Shown here: positions 33,466 through 42,806 of the stretch, one piece after another | How the letters are laid out: every line of letters starts with the position of its first letter | Numbering within the stretch: the first letter of the stretch is position 1 | Assembly: GCF_965139335.1 (NCBI RefSeq) | Contig: NZ_CBCSEL010000005.1 | Origin: Catellicoccus marimammalium | GTDB lineage: Bacteria; Bacillota; Bacilli; Lactobacillales; Catellicoccaceae | DNA length: 64,000 nucleotides | Reading direction: 5' to 3' (one strand) | Translations under genes and position numbers: made by a program | The notes under the pieces: generated by a model | What the model was told of the DNA's origin: nothing | Seen by the model: the letters and a program-made list of their open reading frames with translations, nothing else | Database searches by the model: none

Positions 33466-34770
33466 TTAAAGAAGAGAAAGTAACGATAAAATACCAAAAG
33501 AAGTTAATCCACCAATAATCGTCATCATCGTCCATGTTTTTAATGTCGTTTTGATATCTAAATTGAAATATTCTTTAAACAACCAAAAACCTGGATCATT
33601 GATATGAGAACAAAACATACTTCCCGCTCCAATCGCTAAGGCAACAAGTACTACTTCCCATTGATTACTACTATGTAACAAAGGTTGCATCATTCCTGCA
33701 GTAGTTAATGCAGCTACTGTACTACTTCCTAATAAAATTCGCATCGTGCCTGCAATAGCAAAGCCCATAACTAATGGGGATAAGTGCCAGTGACTACATA
33801 AATTCGTAATCGTTTCAGTAACACCACTATCGATGAATACTTGTTTTAATCCACCTCCAGCACCATTGATTAAAAGTACGTTGGCAATCGATTGAATCGC
33901 TACCGTCATCGCTGCCATTAATTTATCTGTCGTATGTCCTTTTTTCCATCCAAAAAAGTAAAGTAATAATAGCAATGTAATTAAAAGAGCAACTACGGGT
34001 TGACCTAAAAATTGAATCCAACCTACTCCTTGATGGACAAATAAAGGAATAAAAGATCCAGCCGCAATTAACAAAATAGGTAATAGCATGAACAATAGAC
34101 TACTGCGGAAAGTGACTTGTTGTCCTTCTACTTTTTCATCAATTTCTATATGATTTAAATCCCAATGTTCATGACAGAAATAAAAGCGTGGCCATAAAAT
34201 TCCAGAAACGGTAATAGAACAAAAAGCAACTCCTAATCCAACAACAATTAATAACCCTTCATTTACATGTAATGCTTTAATTACTTCTACCATCCCTGGA
34301 TGAGGAGGGAAAAAAGTATGAATCGTTAATAAAGCAGAACAAGCAGGAATCCCTAGCCATAAGGGCGAAACTTTCATCTTATGAGCAATTTTAATAACGA
34401 TAGGAATAAATAAAATAAACCCAGCATCAAAAAAGAGCGCAAAACCGATGATTACTCCAGATAAAATGACTGCAAATTGAGCGTATCGCCCCCCGACACG
34501 GTCTAAAATTGTATCAGCGATAACATTGGCTGCACCGCTCATTTCCATCATTTTAGCAATCATTCCCCCTAATCCTAAAATTAAGGCAAGTGATCCTAAA
34601 ATAGAGCCAATCCCATTTTCTACAGATTGTAAAACGCCCGACAAAGGAAGACCAAGTAATAATCCACCAATGATAGACATCAATAGCATGGATAAAAATG
34701 CATTAAATTTTTTATACCCTGTTAAATACAGAAGTACTAAAATGATAAAAAGGACAATGATTAATTTCAA
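33466..34770 (-). CDS. GntP family gluconate/organic acid permease
   Basis: 434 residues, about twelve to fourteen helices. LGLGGMIAKMMEMSGAANVIADTIL, the FFPPHPG motif (TIHTFFPPHPGMVEVIK) and GGGLKQVFIDSGV are GntP hallmarks. It is a proton-coupled importer of gluconate or a related sugar acid. The start is TTG at 34770 with AAGGG 7 bases before. No gluconate kinase or regulator lies beside it, so the substrate is open. It is divergent from the PAP2 gene. Confidence 0.9.
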   Translation of the reverse strand: MKLIIVLFIILVLLYLTGYKKFNAFLSMLLMSIIGGLLLGLPLSGVLQSVENGIGSILGSLALILGLGGMIAKMMEMSGAANVIADTILDRVGGRYAQFAVILSGVIIGFALFFDAGFILFIPIVIKIAHKMKVSPLWLGIPACSALLTIHTFFPPHPGMVEVIKALHVNEGLLIVVGLGVAFCSITVSGILWPRFYFCHEHWDLNHIEIDEKVEGQQVTFRSSLLFMLLPILLIAAGSFIPLFVHQGVGWIQFLGQPVVALLITLLLLLYFFGWKKGHTTDKLMAAMTVAIQSIANVLLINGAGGGLKQVFIDSGVTETITNLCSHWHLSPLVMGFAIAGTMRILLGSSTVAALTTAGMMQPLLHSSNQWEVVLVALAIGAGSMFCSHINDPGFWLFKEYFNLDIKTTLKTWTMMTIIGGLTSFGILSLLSLL

Positions 34771-34795
34771 AGTGCAACCCTTCTTTCTATATTTT

Positions 34796-34804
34796 TGTTA
34801 TAAT
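34796..34804 (+). promoter_or_regulatory. Extended -10 promoter of PAP2-ytqA-mnmM
   Basis: TGTTATAAT (34796-34804) about 25 bases before the Shine-Dalgarno AAGGAGG. No clear -35. Confidence 0.55.
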
Positions 34805-34833
34805 CAGTCATAGATTTAATTAAGGAGGAAAAC

Positions 34834-35499
34834 ATGAAAGAAAAAAATCGTCTCTACTGGCAATTTGCAGGTAGTTGTTTTTTACTTATTTTTGTCTTTT
34901 TTACTTATGTTGTTAAATTTTATCCCCAATCTCAATGGCTTCAACGCTTAGATCTTTGGGGGCAATCTCTCCAACAAATCATTACACCACAAAAAACTGC
35001 CTTTTTCCAATATCTTACTCAATTAGGCAGTGGACAAAATATTTTTATTTTTACTATTATTGTCCTTTGTTTATTGATTTTATTTCGACAAAAAATAGCC
35101 GCTCTTTGGTTTAGTTTTATGATGATTATGGGACCTATTTTAGGTACTTCTATTATCAAACAAGTCGTACAACGTCCACGTCCACAAGGAATTCAACTTG
35201 TACATGAGACTACATTTAGTTTCCCTTCAGGACATACCATTGCAGCGATTTGTTGTTATGGAACGACTCTTCTAATCATTCATGTCTTAGTCAAAAATCG
35301 CTTATTAAAAGCGATAATGTCTCTTTTCTTTGCCTTCATCATTATTGGTATTTTAATGAGTCGAATTTATTTAGGAGCTCATTTCTTATCTGATGTGATT
35401 GGTGGCGCAAGTTTTAGTTTAGGAATTCTTTGTTTAACCTATCCGATTTATCGACAAAAGCAATTTATTTATGATTTTAAAGGAAAAAGGAGAAAATAA
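34834..35499 (+). CDS. PAP2 family membrane phosphatase
   Basis: 221 residues, about six helices. It has the three-part phosphatase signature: KQVVQRPRP, then FPSGHT (catalytic His), then SRIYLGAHFLSDVIGG (nucleophile His and Asp). Members dephosphorylate phosphatidic acid, phosphatidylglycerol phosphate or undecaprenyl pyrophosphate at the outer membrane face; which one is not shown by sequence. AAGGAGG precedes the ATG. The radical SAM gene starts 2 bases after its stop. Confidence 0.92.
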   Translation: MKEKNRLYWQFAGSCFLLIFVFFTYVVKFYPQSQWLQRLDLWGQSLQQIITPQKTAFFQYLTQLGSGQNIFIFTIIVLCLLILFRQKIAALWFSFMMIMGPILGTSIIKQVVQRPRPQGIQLVHETTFSFPSGHTIAAICCYGTTLLIIHVLVKNRLLKAIMSLFFAFIIIGILMSRIYLGAHFLSDVIGGASFSLGILCLTYPIYRQKQFIYDFKGKRRK

Positions 35500-35501
35500 C
35501 G

Positions 35502-36461
35502 ATGACTTTCATCTATAGTAATGACCATAAACGATATCATACCTGGAACTACTTTTTACGTGAACGTTTTGGTGGAAAAGTATTTAAAGTACCCATTGAT
35601 GGCGGTTTTGACTGCCCTAACCGAGACGGTACTGTCGCAAAAGGTGGTTGTACTTTCTGTAGTGTTTCTGGTTCTGGAGATATGATTATTGCTCCAACCG
35701 ATCCTCTACCTGAACAATTTGTCAAAGAAGTAGATGCCATGCATCAAAAATGGCCTTCCGCACAACAATTTTTAATTTACTTCCAAAACTTCACCAATAC
35801 TCATGCTCCAGTTGAAATTATTAAAGAGCGTTATGAGCAAGTGATTCATCAACCTGGAGTTGTAGGTCTTTGTATTGGGACTCGTCCTGATTGTTTACCA
35901 GAAGAGACCATTGATTATCTAGCAGAAATTAATGAACAGATGTACGTCCTTGTTGAACTTGGGTTACAAACGACTTACGAAGAAACAAGTGATCGCATTA
36001 ACCGTGCACATACCTATGCCTGTTATGTAGATGCAGTAGAACGATTACGTAAAAGAAATATTGAAGTCTGCGTCCATTTAATTAATGGCTTACCAGGAGA
36101 AACTCCAGAAATGATGGTAGAAAATGTGCGTCGAGTGGTAAAAGATACAGATATTCAAGGAATGAAATTACATTTAATGCATCTCATTAAAAATACAAAA
36201 ATGATTCAGGATTACGAAAATGGAACATTAAAACTAATGGATAAAGATACTTATGTAAAAACGATTTGTGATCAGTTAGAATTAATTCCACCAGAAATTG
36301 TGATTCAACGAGTGACTGGAGATGCACCTTGGGATAGTTTAATTGGTCCAATGTGGTCGCGTCAAAAATGGGAAGTTTTAAATGCCATTGATGAAGAATT
36401 AGTTCGTCGTGATTCTTATCAAGGAAAATACAATGCCAGAGAGGAGAATTACCATGCGTAG
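35502..36461 (+). CDS. ytqA: Radical SAM protein, TIGR01212 family (YtqA type)
   Basis: 319 residues. The 4Fe-4S site is a long-spaced CX11CX2C motif (Cys38, Cys50, Cys53: CPNRDGTVAKGGCTFC), typical of this Elp3-like family. LVELGLQTTYEETSDRINRAHT and VHLINGLPGET lie in the barrel. The substrate is unknown. It overlaps the mnmM gene by 8 bases, an arrangement kept widely in Firmicutes, so a link to tRNA wobble-uridine modification is plausible (inference). Confidence 0.9.
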   Translation: MTFIYSNDHKRYHTWNYFLRERFGGKVFKVPIDGGFDCPNRDGTVAKGGCTFCSVSGSGDMIIAPTDPLPEQFVKEVDAMHQKWPSAQQFLIYFQNFTNTHAPVEIIKERYEQVIHQPGVVGLCIGTRPDCLPEETIDYLAEINEQMYVLVELGLQTTYEETSDRINRAHTYACYVDAVERLRKRNIEVCVHLINGLPGETPEMMVENVRRVVKDTDIQGMKLHLMHLIKNTKMIQDYENGTLKLMDKDTYVKTICDQLELIPPEIVIQRVTGDAPWDSLIGPMWSRQKWEVLNAIDEELVRRDSYQGKYNAREENYHA

Positions 36462-37026
36462 CGCCATGCGATATAGTCATATCCTTTTAACAGAGGCACT
36501 TTCAGAAGGTGGTGTAGCGGTAGACGCTACGATGGGAAATGGAAATGATACCTTATTTTTGAGTCAATTATTAGAAGATCAGGGACAAGTTTTTGCCTTT
36601 GATATTCAAGAGCAAGCTTTACAAAATACCAGGGAAAAATTAACTGAAAATCAGGCACCAGAAAATACCACACTCTATCATTTAGGGCATGAAAAAATGG
36701 AAGAGGTTTTACCAGAAGATATTCAAATTCAAGCAGCGATTTTTAATTTAGGTTATCTACCAAAAAGTGATAAAAAAATTATTACTCTTCCAGAAACGAC
36801 ATTAAAAGCATTTGAATTTATTTTAAATCATTTAGCGGTAGGTGGTCGTTTAGTTTGTGTACTTTATTATGGACATGAGGGTGGAGAGGAAGAAAAAAAT
36901 GCTGTATTATCTTATGCAGCTAAATTACCACAACAACAATATCAAGTGTTAACCTATCAATTTATTAACCAAATTCATTGTCCACCGATTTGTCTTTGTA
37001 TTGAAAAAATAAAAGAAGAGCATTAA
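36454..37026 (+). CDS. mnmM: tRNA methyltransferase MnmM (YtqB), SAM-dependent
   Basis: 190 residues from the ATG at 36454 (GAGAGGAG 7 bases before); the frame is open 45 bases further up but without a Shine-Dalgarno. Class I Rossmann methyltransferase: VAVDATMGNGNDTLFL is the SAM-binding motif I, FDIQEQAL motif II, and IFNLGYLPKSDK the NLGY catalytic loop. B. subtilis YtqB is known to methylate aminomethyl-(2-thio)uridine at the tRNA wobble position, which complements mnmE and mnmG in this window. Confidence 0.9.
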   Translation: MRSAMRYSHILLTEALSEGGVAVDATMGNGNDTLFLSQLLEDQGQVFAFDIQEQALQNTREKLTENQAPENTTLYHLGHEKMEEVLPEDIQIQAAIFNLGYLPKSDKKIITLPETTLKAFEFILNHLAVGGRLVCVLYYGHEGGEEEKNAVLSYAAKLPQQQYQVLTYQFINQIHCPPICLCIEKIKEEH

Positions 37027-37041
37027 ATGCTCTTCTTTTTT
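37012..37041. terminator. Bidirectional terminator (mnmM / MFS)
   Basis: 12-bp stem AAAGAAGAGCAT / ATGCTCTTCTTT with a 3-base loop, A-run before and T-run after. Confidence 0.85.
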
Positions 37042-38486
37042 CTTTGCCATAAAAATAGTAATAGTAGAGAAATTGCCATAATTACAATAGAAACAAAGAA
37101 AATATGATGTAATCCACTATACATAATTGTGCGCAATGGATGCAAAATATTTTCTGGAATATTATGAGCAGTTTGTACGTTCATAAATTCATTTAAATCT
37201 TGTTTTTGAATTTGTGGATATTGTTTCATTGTATGGTTCATACTCATATTTAATACTGTTCCGTATACTGCTACCATTACAGATTGTCCTAAGGTACGGA
37301 ATAATGTATTTAATGAAGTAGCACTACCGACAAGGTCTAATTCTACACTTTCTTGAACAGCAACCGTAGAAGTGGTCATACTCATTCCAAATCCAATTCC
37401 TAGTAGAATACCTGTAGCACAGAAAATAAGATATGGCGTAGCTAAAGGATAAATACTATAAATAATAGTTGCCACAAATAATAGGCTAGAGCCAATCATT
37501 AAAATTTGGTTAACAGAGCGTTTTACTAGTAATTTACCTACTAAGAATGAACCTACCATCCAAAAAATTGACATTGGTGCTAAAGCCATTCCACTTAAAG
37601 TAGCGCTCGTTCCATTTAATGTTTGTAGCCACATTGGTGTATATACTTCTACTCCAGTTAAAAAGCCACTCACGCAAAAAGTTACGCAGTTAATAATTAG
37701 TACAATTTTAGATCCAAATAGACGTGGAGCGATAATCGGATCTTCCACTTTCTTTTCGACACGTAAAAATAGCCAAAATAAAAGAGCACTCGCAACTAAT
37801 AATACAACGATAGAGAAGCTAAATCCTTGCTCTCCAAAAATTTGGAACGCATATAAAAATAATAATAAGAAAGTCATTAATAATAATGAACCTTTCCAAT
37901 CCAATTTTCCTGTACTATGATATTGACTTTTATCTTCTTGGAAGCCAAAAATCATCATTAAAATTACGATAATACCGATAGGAACATTAATTAAAAAGAT
38001 CCAATGCCAGCTCATATATTGAACAATCATTCCTCCAATTAAAGGAGCAACAATACTAGCAATCCCCCAAGCGGCATTATTTAATCCCATAATATTTGCT
38101 CGTTCTTCTGCTGTATATAGGTCAGCAATAATCGTTAAAGATAAAGGTAAAATAGAGCCAGCCCCAATTCCTTGAATGGCACGAGAGACAATTAAAAATT
38201 CCATACTTTGTGAGAAACCACAAAGAGTAGAACCAATAATAAAAATAGAAATTCCGATAATAAATACTGTTTTTCTCCCTTGGCGGTCGGCTAATTTTCC
38301 ATAAATGGGTGTCATAATCGCACTCATTAATAAATAAATTGAAAATACCCAGTTCATAATCGCTAAACCATCTAAAGAAGCAATGATTGTTGGCATCGCT
38401 GTCGTTACGATTGTTCCTTCAATGGCAGACATAAAAGTAGCGATAAACAAGGCAGTTGTAACTACTAATTTTCTTTGTTTTGTCAT
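37023..38486 (-). CDS. MFS multidrug exporter, DHA2 family (14 helices)
   Basis: 487 residues with about fourteen hydrophobic helices. Motif A GKLADRQGRKTVF lies in loop 2-3. The antiporter motif C reads GLNNAAWGIASIVAPLIGG. An early acidic residue sits in IATFMSAIEGTIVTTAMPTI, the DHA2 motif D1. Relatives such as QacA, EmrB and LmrB expel cationic or amphiphilic compounds by proton antiport. No regulator is adjacent. The actual substrate cannot be predicted. Confidence 0.92.
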   Translation of the reverse strand: MTKQRKLVVTTALFIATFMSAIEGTIVTTAMPTIIASLDGLAIMNWVFSIYLLMSAIMTPIYGKLADRQGRKTVFIIGISIFIIGSTLCGFSQSMEFLIVSRAIQGIGAGSILPLSLTIIADLYTAEERANIMGLNNAAWGIASIVAPLIGGMIVQYMSWHWIFLINVPIGIIVILMMIFGFQEDKSQYHSTGKLDWKGSLLLMTFLLLFLYAFQIFGEQGFSFSIVVLLVASALLFWLFLRVEKKVEDPIIAPRLFGSKIVLIINCVTFCVSGFLTGVEVYTPMWLQTLNGTSATLSGMALAPMSIFWMVGSFLVGKLLVKRSVNQILMIGSSLLFVATIIYSIYPLATPYLIFCATGILLGIGFGMSMTTSTVAVQESVELDLVGSATSLNTLFRTLGQSVMVAVYGTVLNMSMNHTMKQYPQIQKQDLNEFMNVQTAHNIPENILHPLRTIMYSGLHHIFFVSIVIMAISLLLLFLWQRKKKSI

Positions 38487-38517
38487 CTTCTTTCCTTTCT
38501 TTTTTGTATTTATTACA

Positions 38518-38562
38518 ACAAAAAAGAGGGACGAGTATATAGGCTCAGTCTCCTCTTTTGTG
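38518..38562 (-). terminator. Terminator of metK
   Basis: Outer stem AAAAGAGG (38522-38529) / CCTCTTTT (38552-38559) with an inner GAC-GAG / CTC-GTC pairing; T6 on the minus strand. Confidence 0.75.
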
Positions 38563-38569
38563 TTACTTA

Positions 38570-39754
38570 TTATTTAGTTAACGCAGCTTTTAATGCATCT
38601 ACTTTATCTGTACGTTCCCATGGTAAATCTACATCGGTACGACCGAAGTGACCATAAGCTGCTGTTTGTTTATAAATTGGTCGACGTAAGTCTAACATTT
38701 TAATAATTCCTGCTGGGCGTAAATCAAAGACTTTACGAACGGCAGCAATTAATTGCTCTTCTGTATACTCACTAGTACCAAAAGTATCAATGGCAATAGA
38801 TACAGGTTCTGCCACACCAATCGCATAAGCTAATTGAACTTCACATTTATGAGCTAAACCAGCAGCGACAATATTTTTGGCAATATAGCGAGCAGCATAA
38901 CTAGCAGAGCGGTCTACTTTTGTTGCATCTTTTCCTGAGAAAGCTCCACCACCATGACGAGCATATCCACCATAAGTATCTACGATAATTTTACGTCCTG
39001 TTAATCCTGCATCTCCACAAGGGCCACCGATAACAAAACGGCCGGTTGGATTAATATAATATTTTGTATCTTCATCTAATAATTCTTTTGGCATTACTTC
39101 GTCAATGACATAAGTACGCATATCTTTTTGAATTTGTTCTAAAGATACATCTGGATCATGTTGTGTACTTAAAACAATCGTATCAATACGTTTGGCTTTA
39201 TCATTTTCATCATATTCTACCGTTACTTGTGCTTTTCCATCTGGACGTAAGTAAGGTAAAATTCCTTCTTTACGAACTTCTGCTAGACGTTTTGTTAAAC
39301 GATGACTTAACGCAATTGGTAATGGCATTAATTCTTCTGTTTCATCAATCGCAAAACCAAACATTAAGCCTTGGTCTCCAGCACCTGTATCGCTATTTTC
39401 ATCCGTAGATTGGTCTAACGCTTGGTCTACCCCTTGAGCAATGTCTGGAGATTGTTCATCAATCGCTACTTGCACAGCACAAGTATCTCCATCAAAACCA
39501 TATTTAGCACGAGTATAACCAGCATCTTTAATCGCTTGGCGAACGACTTTTTGAATATCAACATAAGTACTTGTTGTAATTTCACCAAACACCAATACTA
39601 ATCCAGTAGTTACCGCTGTTTCACAAGCAACGCGTGCCATTGGATCTTTTTCCAAAATCGCATCTAAAATCGCATCACTAATTTGGTCCGCTAACTTATC
39701 TGGATGTCCTTCCGTTACGGATTCGGAAGTAAATAATTTTTTTTCTTTTTCCAT
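38570..39754 (-). CDS. metK: S-adenosylmethionine synthetase
   Basis: 394 residues, full length. It makes SAM from methionine and ATP. SESVTEGHPDKLADQISDAILD at the N-terminus, GAGDQGLMFGFA in the middle and GGGAFSGKDATKVDRSA (phosphate loop) are the family signatures. The gene is controlled by an SMK-box riboswitch that covers its Shine-Dalgarno. Confidence 0.98.
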   Translation of the reverse strand: MEKEKKLFTSESVTEGHPDKLADQISDAILDAILEKDPMARVACETAVTTGLVLVFGEITTSTYVDIQKVVRQAIKDAGYTRAKYGFDGDTCAVQVAIDEQSPDIAQGVDQALDQSTDENSDTGAGDQGLMFGFAIDETEELMPLPIALSHRLTKRLAEVRKEGILPYLRPDGKAQVTVEYDENDKAKRIDTIVLSTQHDPDVSLEQIQKDMRTYVIDEVMPKELLDEDTKYYINPTGRFVIGGPCGDAGLTGRKIIVDTYGGYARHGGGAFSGKDATKVDRSASYAARYIAKNIVAAGLAHKCEVQLAYAIGVAEPVSIAIDTFGTSEYTEEQLIAAVRKVFDLRPAGIIKMLDLRRPIYKQTAAYGHFGRTDVDLPWERTDKVDALKAALTK

Positions 39755-39763
39755 TTTTCTATT

Positions 39764-39830
39764 CCCCCTTAATGAATCGGTTACAAGGCATCTTTATCCG
39801 TACAGATAAATCCTATCGGGAAGCTGTAAC
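39764..39830 (-). promoter_or_regulatory. SMK-box (SAM-III) riboswitch of metK
   Basis: The minus-strand leader begins GTTACAGCTTCCCGATAGGA, has a variable AT-rich hairpin (ATCTGTACGGAT), then AGATGCCTTGTAACCGA, and ends in AAGGGGG about 9 bases before the metK ATG. GTTACA pairs with TGTAAC, and the CCC segment can pair with the GGGGG Shine-Dalgarno when SAM binds, blocking translation. This class occurs almost only in Lactobacillales metK genes. Confidence 0.93.
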
Positions 39831-39837
39831 GTTTAAC

Positions 39838-39866
39838 ATTATAGCATTTATCTTTTCTCTTGCCAA
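39838..39866 (-). promoter_or_regulatory. Promoter of metK
   Basis: -35 TTGGCA (complement of 39861-39866), 17 bp, -10 TATAAT (complement of 39838-39843). Transcription starts directly before the SMK box. Confidence 0.82.
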
Positions 39867-39899
39867 TAAAAAAACCGTGTCGCCCCCCGACACGGTTAT
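39866..39899 (-). terminator. Terminator of the ychF-DUF1129 transcript
   Basis: Perfect 10-bp stem AACCGTGTCG (39873-39882) / CGACACGGTT (39888-39897) with a C5 loop and T7 on the minus strand. Confidence 0.9.
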
Positions 39900-39908
39900 T
39901 TATTCTCG

Positions 39909-40622
39909 CTATGCACGAGTGAAAAAGCTACCTTTATAGCCCAATTTTCGTTTTAGTAATGTACGGATACCATACACTGCTGCAGAAACCAATAATGTTA
40001 AAATTGGTGAGAAGGCTGGGTTCAAGCTTGTTGGTAAGAAGACCATCGTCATTTGTAAAATTGCCATCCAAATTAACATTAAGGCAGTAATAATCACTAC
40101 AGATTTCCAAGTTTTTGGTTTTTTACTACGATCTGCTCCTGGACGATCATAGCGATAAATGAAGTGATATAATGCCCAAAAGACAACTCCACCACAAGCA
40201 GCAGATAAAATCATAGAAGTAACTCCCATCATCATTGGTTTTTGTGAGAACAATCCAATGATTCCGCTCATTGCTCCTAAAATCGCAAAGACCATCAAAC
40301 TATTATCTAACCACATTTGCCAAAATGGCATTTCTTTTGGTGGTACTTTTGGTCCTTCTAAAATTAATTTCACGCATTCATCTACTGTACCAAATTGTTG
40401 ACGAGCAGTTTCTCCTTTACGTTGCCCCTCTACTAATTTTGGTAATAATTCATTGAGTACACGTTCTTGTTTTTCTACATTGTAGTGATCACTTAATTTC
40501 TTTTTTAATTCATAAATATATTGTTCACTACGTTTAGATAATTTTTGTGCATATTGCTCATTTTCTGCTTTCATTTCCTCAAAGGATTTTTCATTTACTG
40601 TTTCTACCTTTTTTTCTGCCAT
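39909..40622 (-). CDS. DUF1129 family membrane protein
   Basis: 237 residues. A charged cytosolic N-terminal half (about 1-105; YELKKKLSDHYNVEKQERVLNELLP resembles the DUF1129/HAAS helical domain) is followed by four membrane helices (about 106-225). The function is unknown. It lies 11 bases downstream of ychF, its usual neighbour in Lactobacillales. Confidence 0.85.
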   Translation of the reverse strand: MAEKKVETVNEKSFEEMKAENEQYAQKLSKRSEQYIYELKKKLSDHYNVEKQERVLNELLPKLVEGQRKGETARQQFGTVDECVKLILEGPKVPPKEMPFWQMWLDNSLMVFAILGAMSGIIGLFSQKPMMMGVTSMILSAACGGVVFWALYHFIYRYDRPGADRSKKPKTWKSVVIITALMLIWMAILQMTMVFLPTSLNPAFSPILTLLVSAAVYGIRTLLKRKLGYKGSFFTRA

Positions 40623-40633
40623 TATTAACTCTC

Positions 40634-41734
40634 CTATACGTTGAATCGGAATTCCATAATATCGCCATCTTGAACTACATAGTCTTTTCCTTCTAGACGG
40701 ACACGACCTGCTTCTTTGGCTTTTGTCATAGAACCATATTTCATTAAATCATCAAAAGAAACAGTTTCCGCACGAATAAATCCACGTTCAAAGTCAGAGT
40801 GAATGATTCCTGCAGTTTGTGGTGCTTTCATACCACGTTTAAATGTCCAAGCACGAACTTCTTTTTCTCCAGCTGTAAAGTAAGTAGCTAATCCTAATAA
40901 ATGATAAGCTGCACGAATTAATTGATCTAATCCTGATTCTTCAATGCCTAAAGCTTCTAAAAATTCTTGTTTTTCGTCCTCTTCTAATTCAGCAATTTCT
41001 TCTTCAGCACGAGCACAAACGGCAATGACTTCAGCACCTTCATTAGCAGCATATTCTTTTACGCTTTGTAAATAAGCATTATTTTCTAAATCAGCTAAAT
41101 CTTCTTCTGCTACATTAGCTACATAAAGAACTGGTTTTGAAGTTAATAAGAATAAGTTACGGACGATGGGTTGTTCTTCCTCAGTAATTTCTACAGAACG
41201 TGCAGGTAAATTATTTTCTAATGCTTCTTTGATTTTCACCAATACATTATACTCTTTAACAGCTTCTGCATCTTTTGTTTTAGCAATTTTTTGTACACGA
41301 GTAATACGTTTATCAACAGATTCTAAATCGGCTAAAATCAATTCTAAGTTGATGGTTTCAATATCAGATAATGGATCTACTTTACCATCTACGTGAGTAA
41401 TATTTTCATCATCAAAACAACGAACTACGTGGCAAATTGCATCCACATTACGAATGTTACTTAAAAATTGGTTCCCTAATCCTTCTCCTTTACTTGCTCC
41501 ACGGACGATTCCAGCAATATCTGTAAATTCAAAAGTTGTAGGTACTGTTTTCTTTGGTGTAATTAATTCTGTTAATTTTTGCAAACGAGCATCTGGCACT
41601 TCAACAATCCCAACATTTGGTTCGATAGTCGCAAAAGGATAGTTTGCAGCTTCTGCTCCTGCTTTTGTAATTGCGTTAAATAATGTTGATTTTCCTACAT
41701 TAGGTAATCCAACAATTCCTGCGGTTAAAGACAT
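40634..41734 (-). CDS. ychF: Redox-regulated ATPase/GTPase YchF (OLA1 family)
   Basis: 366 residues. G1 is GLPNVGKST; the switch region holds GIVRGASKGEGLGNQFL. The G4 motif is altered (YVANVAEED instead of NKxD), explaining ATP preference in this family. A C-terminal TGS domain ends in GDIMEFRFNV. It is a ribosome-associated P-loop protein involved in stress responses. It overlaps the DUF951 gene by 10 bases. Confidence 0.97.
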   Translation of the reverse strand: MSLTAGIVGLPNVGKSTLFNAITKAGAEAANYPFATIEPNVGIVEVPDARLQKLTELITPKKTVPTTFEFTDIAGIVRGASKGEGLGNQFLSNIRNVDAICHVVRCFDDENITHVDGKVDPLSDIETINLELILADLESVDKRITRVQKIAKTKDAEAVKEYNVLVKIKEALENNLPARSVEITEEEQPIVRNLFLLTSKPVLYVANVAEEDLADLENNAYLQSVKEYAANEGAEVIAVCARAEEEIAELEEDEKQEFLEALGIEESGLDQLIRAAYHLLGLATYFTAGEKEVRAWTFKRGMKAPQTAGIIHSDFERGFIRAETVSFDDLMKYGSMTKAKEAGRVRLEGKDYVVQDGDIMEFRFNV

Positions 41735-41949
41735 GATTCTTCCTCTTTTCTTCTAATAATTTTTTTTAATTTTTTATCAAACTCTGGTCGTGGCATCATA
41801 ACGATTCGTTGACAATGACAACAACGAATCTTAATATCTGCCCCTACACGAGTAATTTCCCATTCATTTTTTTGTTGCTTTACAGGCAAGCTCGTTTGAC
41901 AAGCATGTAGTTTTTTCATTGCAACAATATCTCCAATTTGATAATCCAT
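41725..41949 (-). CDS. DUF951 family small protein
   Basis: 74 residues. The conserved core is VAMKKLHACQ, then WEITRVGADIKIRCCHCQRIVMMPR. Three cysteines and a histidine suggest a small metal-bound or nucleic-acid-binding fold, but this is not proven. It lies in the conserved parB-DUF951-ychF order found near the origin in Lactobacillales. Confidence 0.88.
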   Translation of the reverse strand: MDYQIGDIVAMKKLHACQTSLPVKQQKNEWEITRVGADIKIRCCHCQRIVMMPRPEFDKKLKKIIRRKEEESCL

Positions 41950-41951
41950 CC

Positions 41952-42806
41952 TTATCCTCCCTCTCCTATTTCTAATTGGTCTAAAAAAGTAGCAAAGTCT
42001 GAATCATCAGCAAAAAGTAATTCAACTTTTTTCCCTTTTCGTTTTAATTCAACTGGGATTTGGAATTTATGGCGTAATTCATTTTCTATTTTCTCTTCAT
42101 AGATAGAACGAGCCTTTTGTTCTTTTTGTTTTTTTGATAATGCCTTTTCTTGCCATTCCTTTAAATGTTGTTCAACTTCTCGAGCGTTCCATTGTTCTGC
42201 GATAATTTTTTTAGCAAAAGCTAATTGTTCTTTTTCTGATTTTAATCCTAGAACTGCCCGAGCTTTCCCAACCGCTAATTCTTTATTCGTTACCATCTCT
42301 TGAATGGCTGGCGGTAAAGATAATAAGCGCAAATAATTGGCGATATAAGAACGACTTTTCCCTAAGCGCTGAGCTAACTGCTCTTGTGTAATGTTCAATT
42401 GCTTCATTAATGTATCATAAGACTGTGCTTCTTCTAATGGCGTCAAATCTTCTCGTTGTAAATTTTCTAACACCGCAATTTGCATCATTTCTTCATCTGC
42501 TAATTGACGAACAATACAAGGAACCGTTTCTTTTTTTAATTTTTGACTCGCACGGAAACGGCGCTCTCCAGCAATAATTTCATAACCAAAAACAGAAGAT
42601 TTTCGAACTAGAATCGGCTGAAAGATTCCATTTTTTTCAATAGATTGTGCTAATTCATCTAAGGCCGCTTCATCAAAAACTTTTCTTGGTTGATAAGGAT
42701 TGGGACGCAATTGATCTAAGGCAATTTCTTCCACTACTTCTATTTCTAATTTTTCTTCTTCTGGAAAAAAGGCAGCCATTCCCCTTCCTAATCCATGATG
42801 GTTCAT
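41952..42806 (-). CDS. parB: Chromosome partition protein ParB (Spo0J family)
   Basis: 284 residues. ParB/sulfiredoxin-type CTPase domain with LRPNPYQPRK and the GERRFRASQ motif (CTP-binding and arm), then the helix-turn-helix region (TQEQLAQRLGKSRSYIANYLRLLSLP) that reads parS, and a C-terminal dimer domain. It loads onto parS and spreads as a clamp. It overlaps parA by 4 bases. A perfect parS lies 1.5 kb away. Confidence 0.96.
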   Translation of the reverse strand: MNHHGLGRGMAAFFPEEEKLEIEVVEEIALDQLRPNPYQPRKVFDEAALDELAQSIEKNGIFQPILVRKSSVFGYEIIAGERRFRASQKLKKETVPCIVRQLADEEMMQIAVLENLQREDLTPLEEAQSYDTLMKQLNITQEQLAQRLGKSRSYIANYLRLLSLPPAIQEMVTNKELAVGKARAVLGLKSEKEQLAFAKKIIAEQWNAREVEQHLKEWQEKALSKKQKEQKARSIYEEKIENELRHKFQIPVELKRKGKKVELLFADDSDFATFLDQLEIGEGG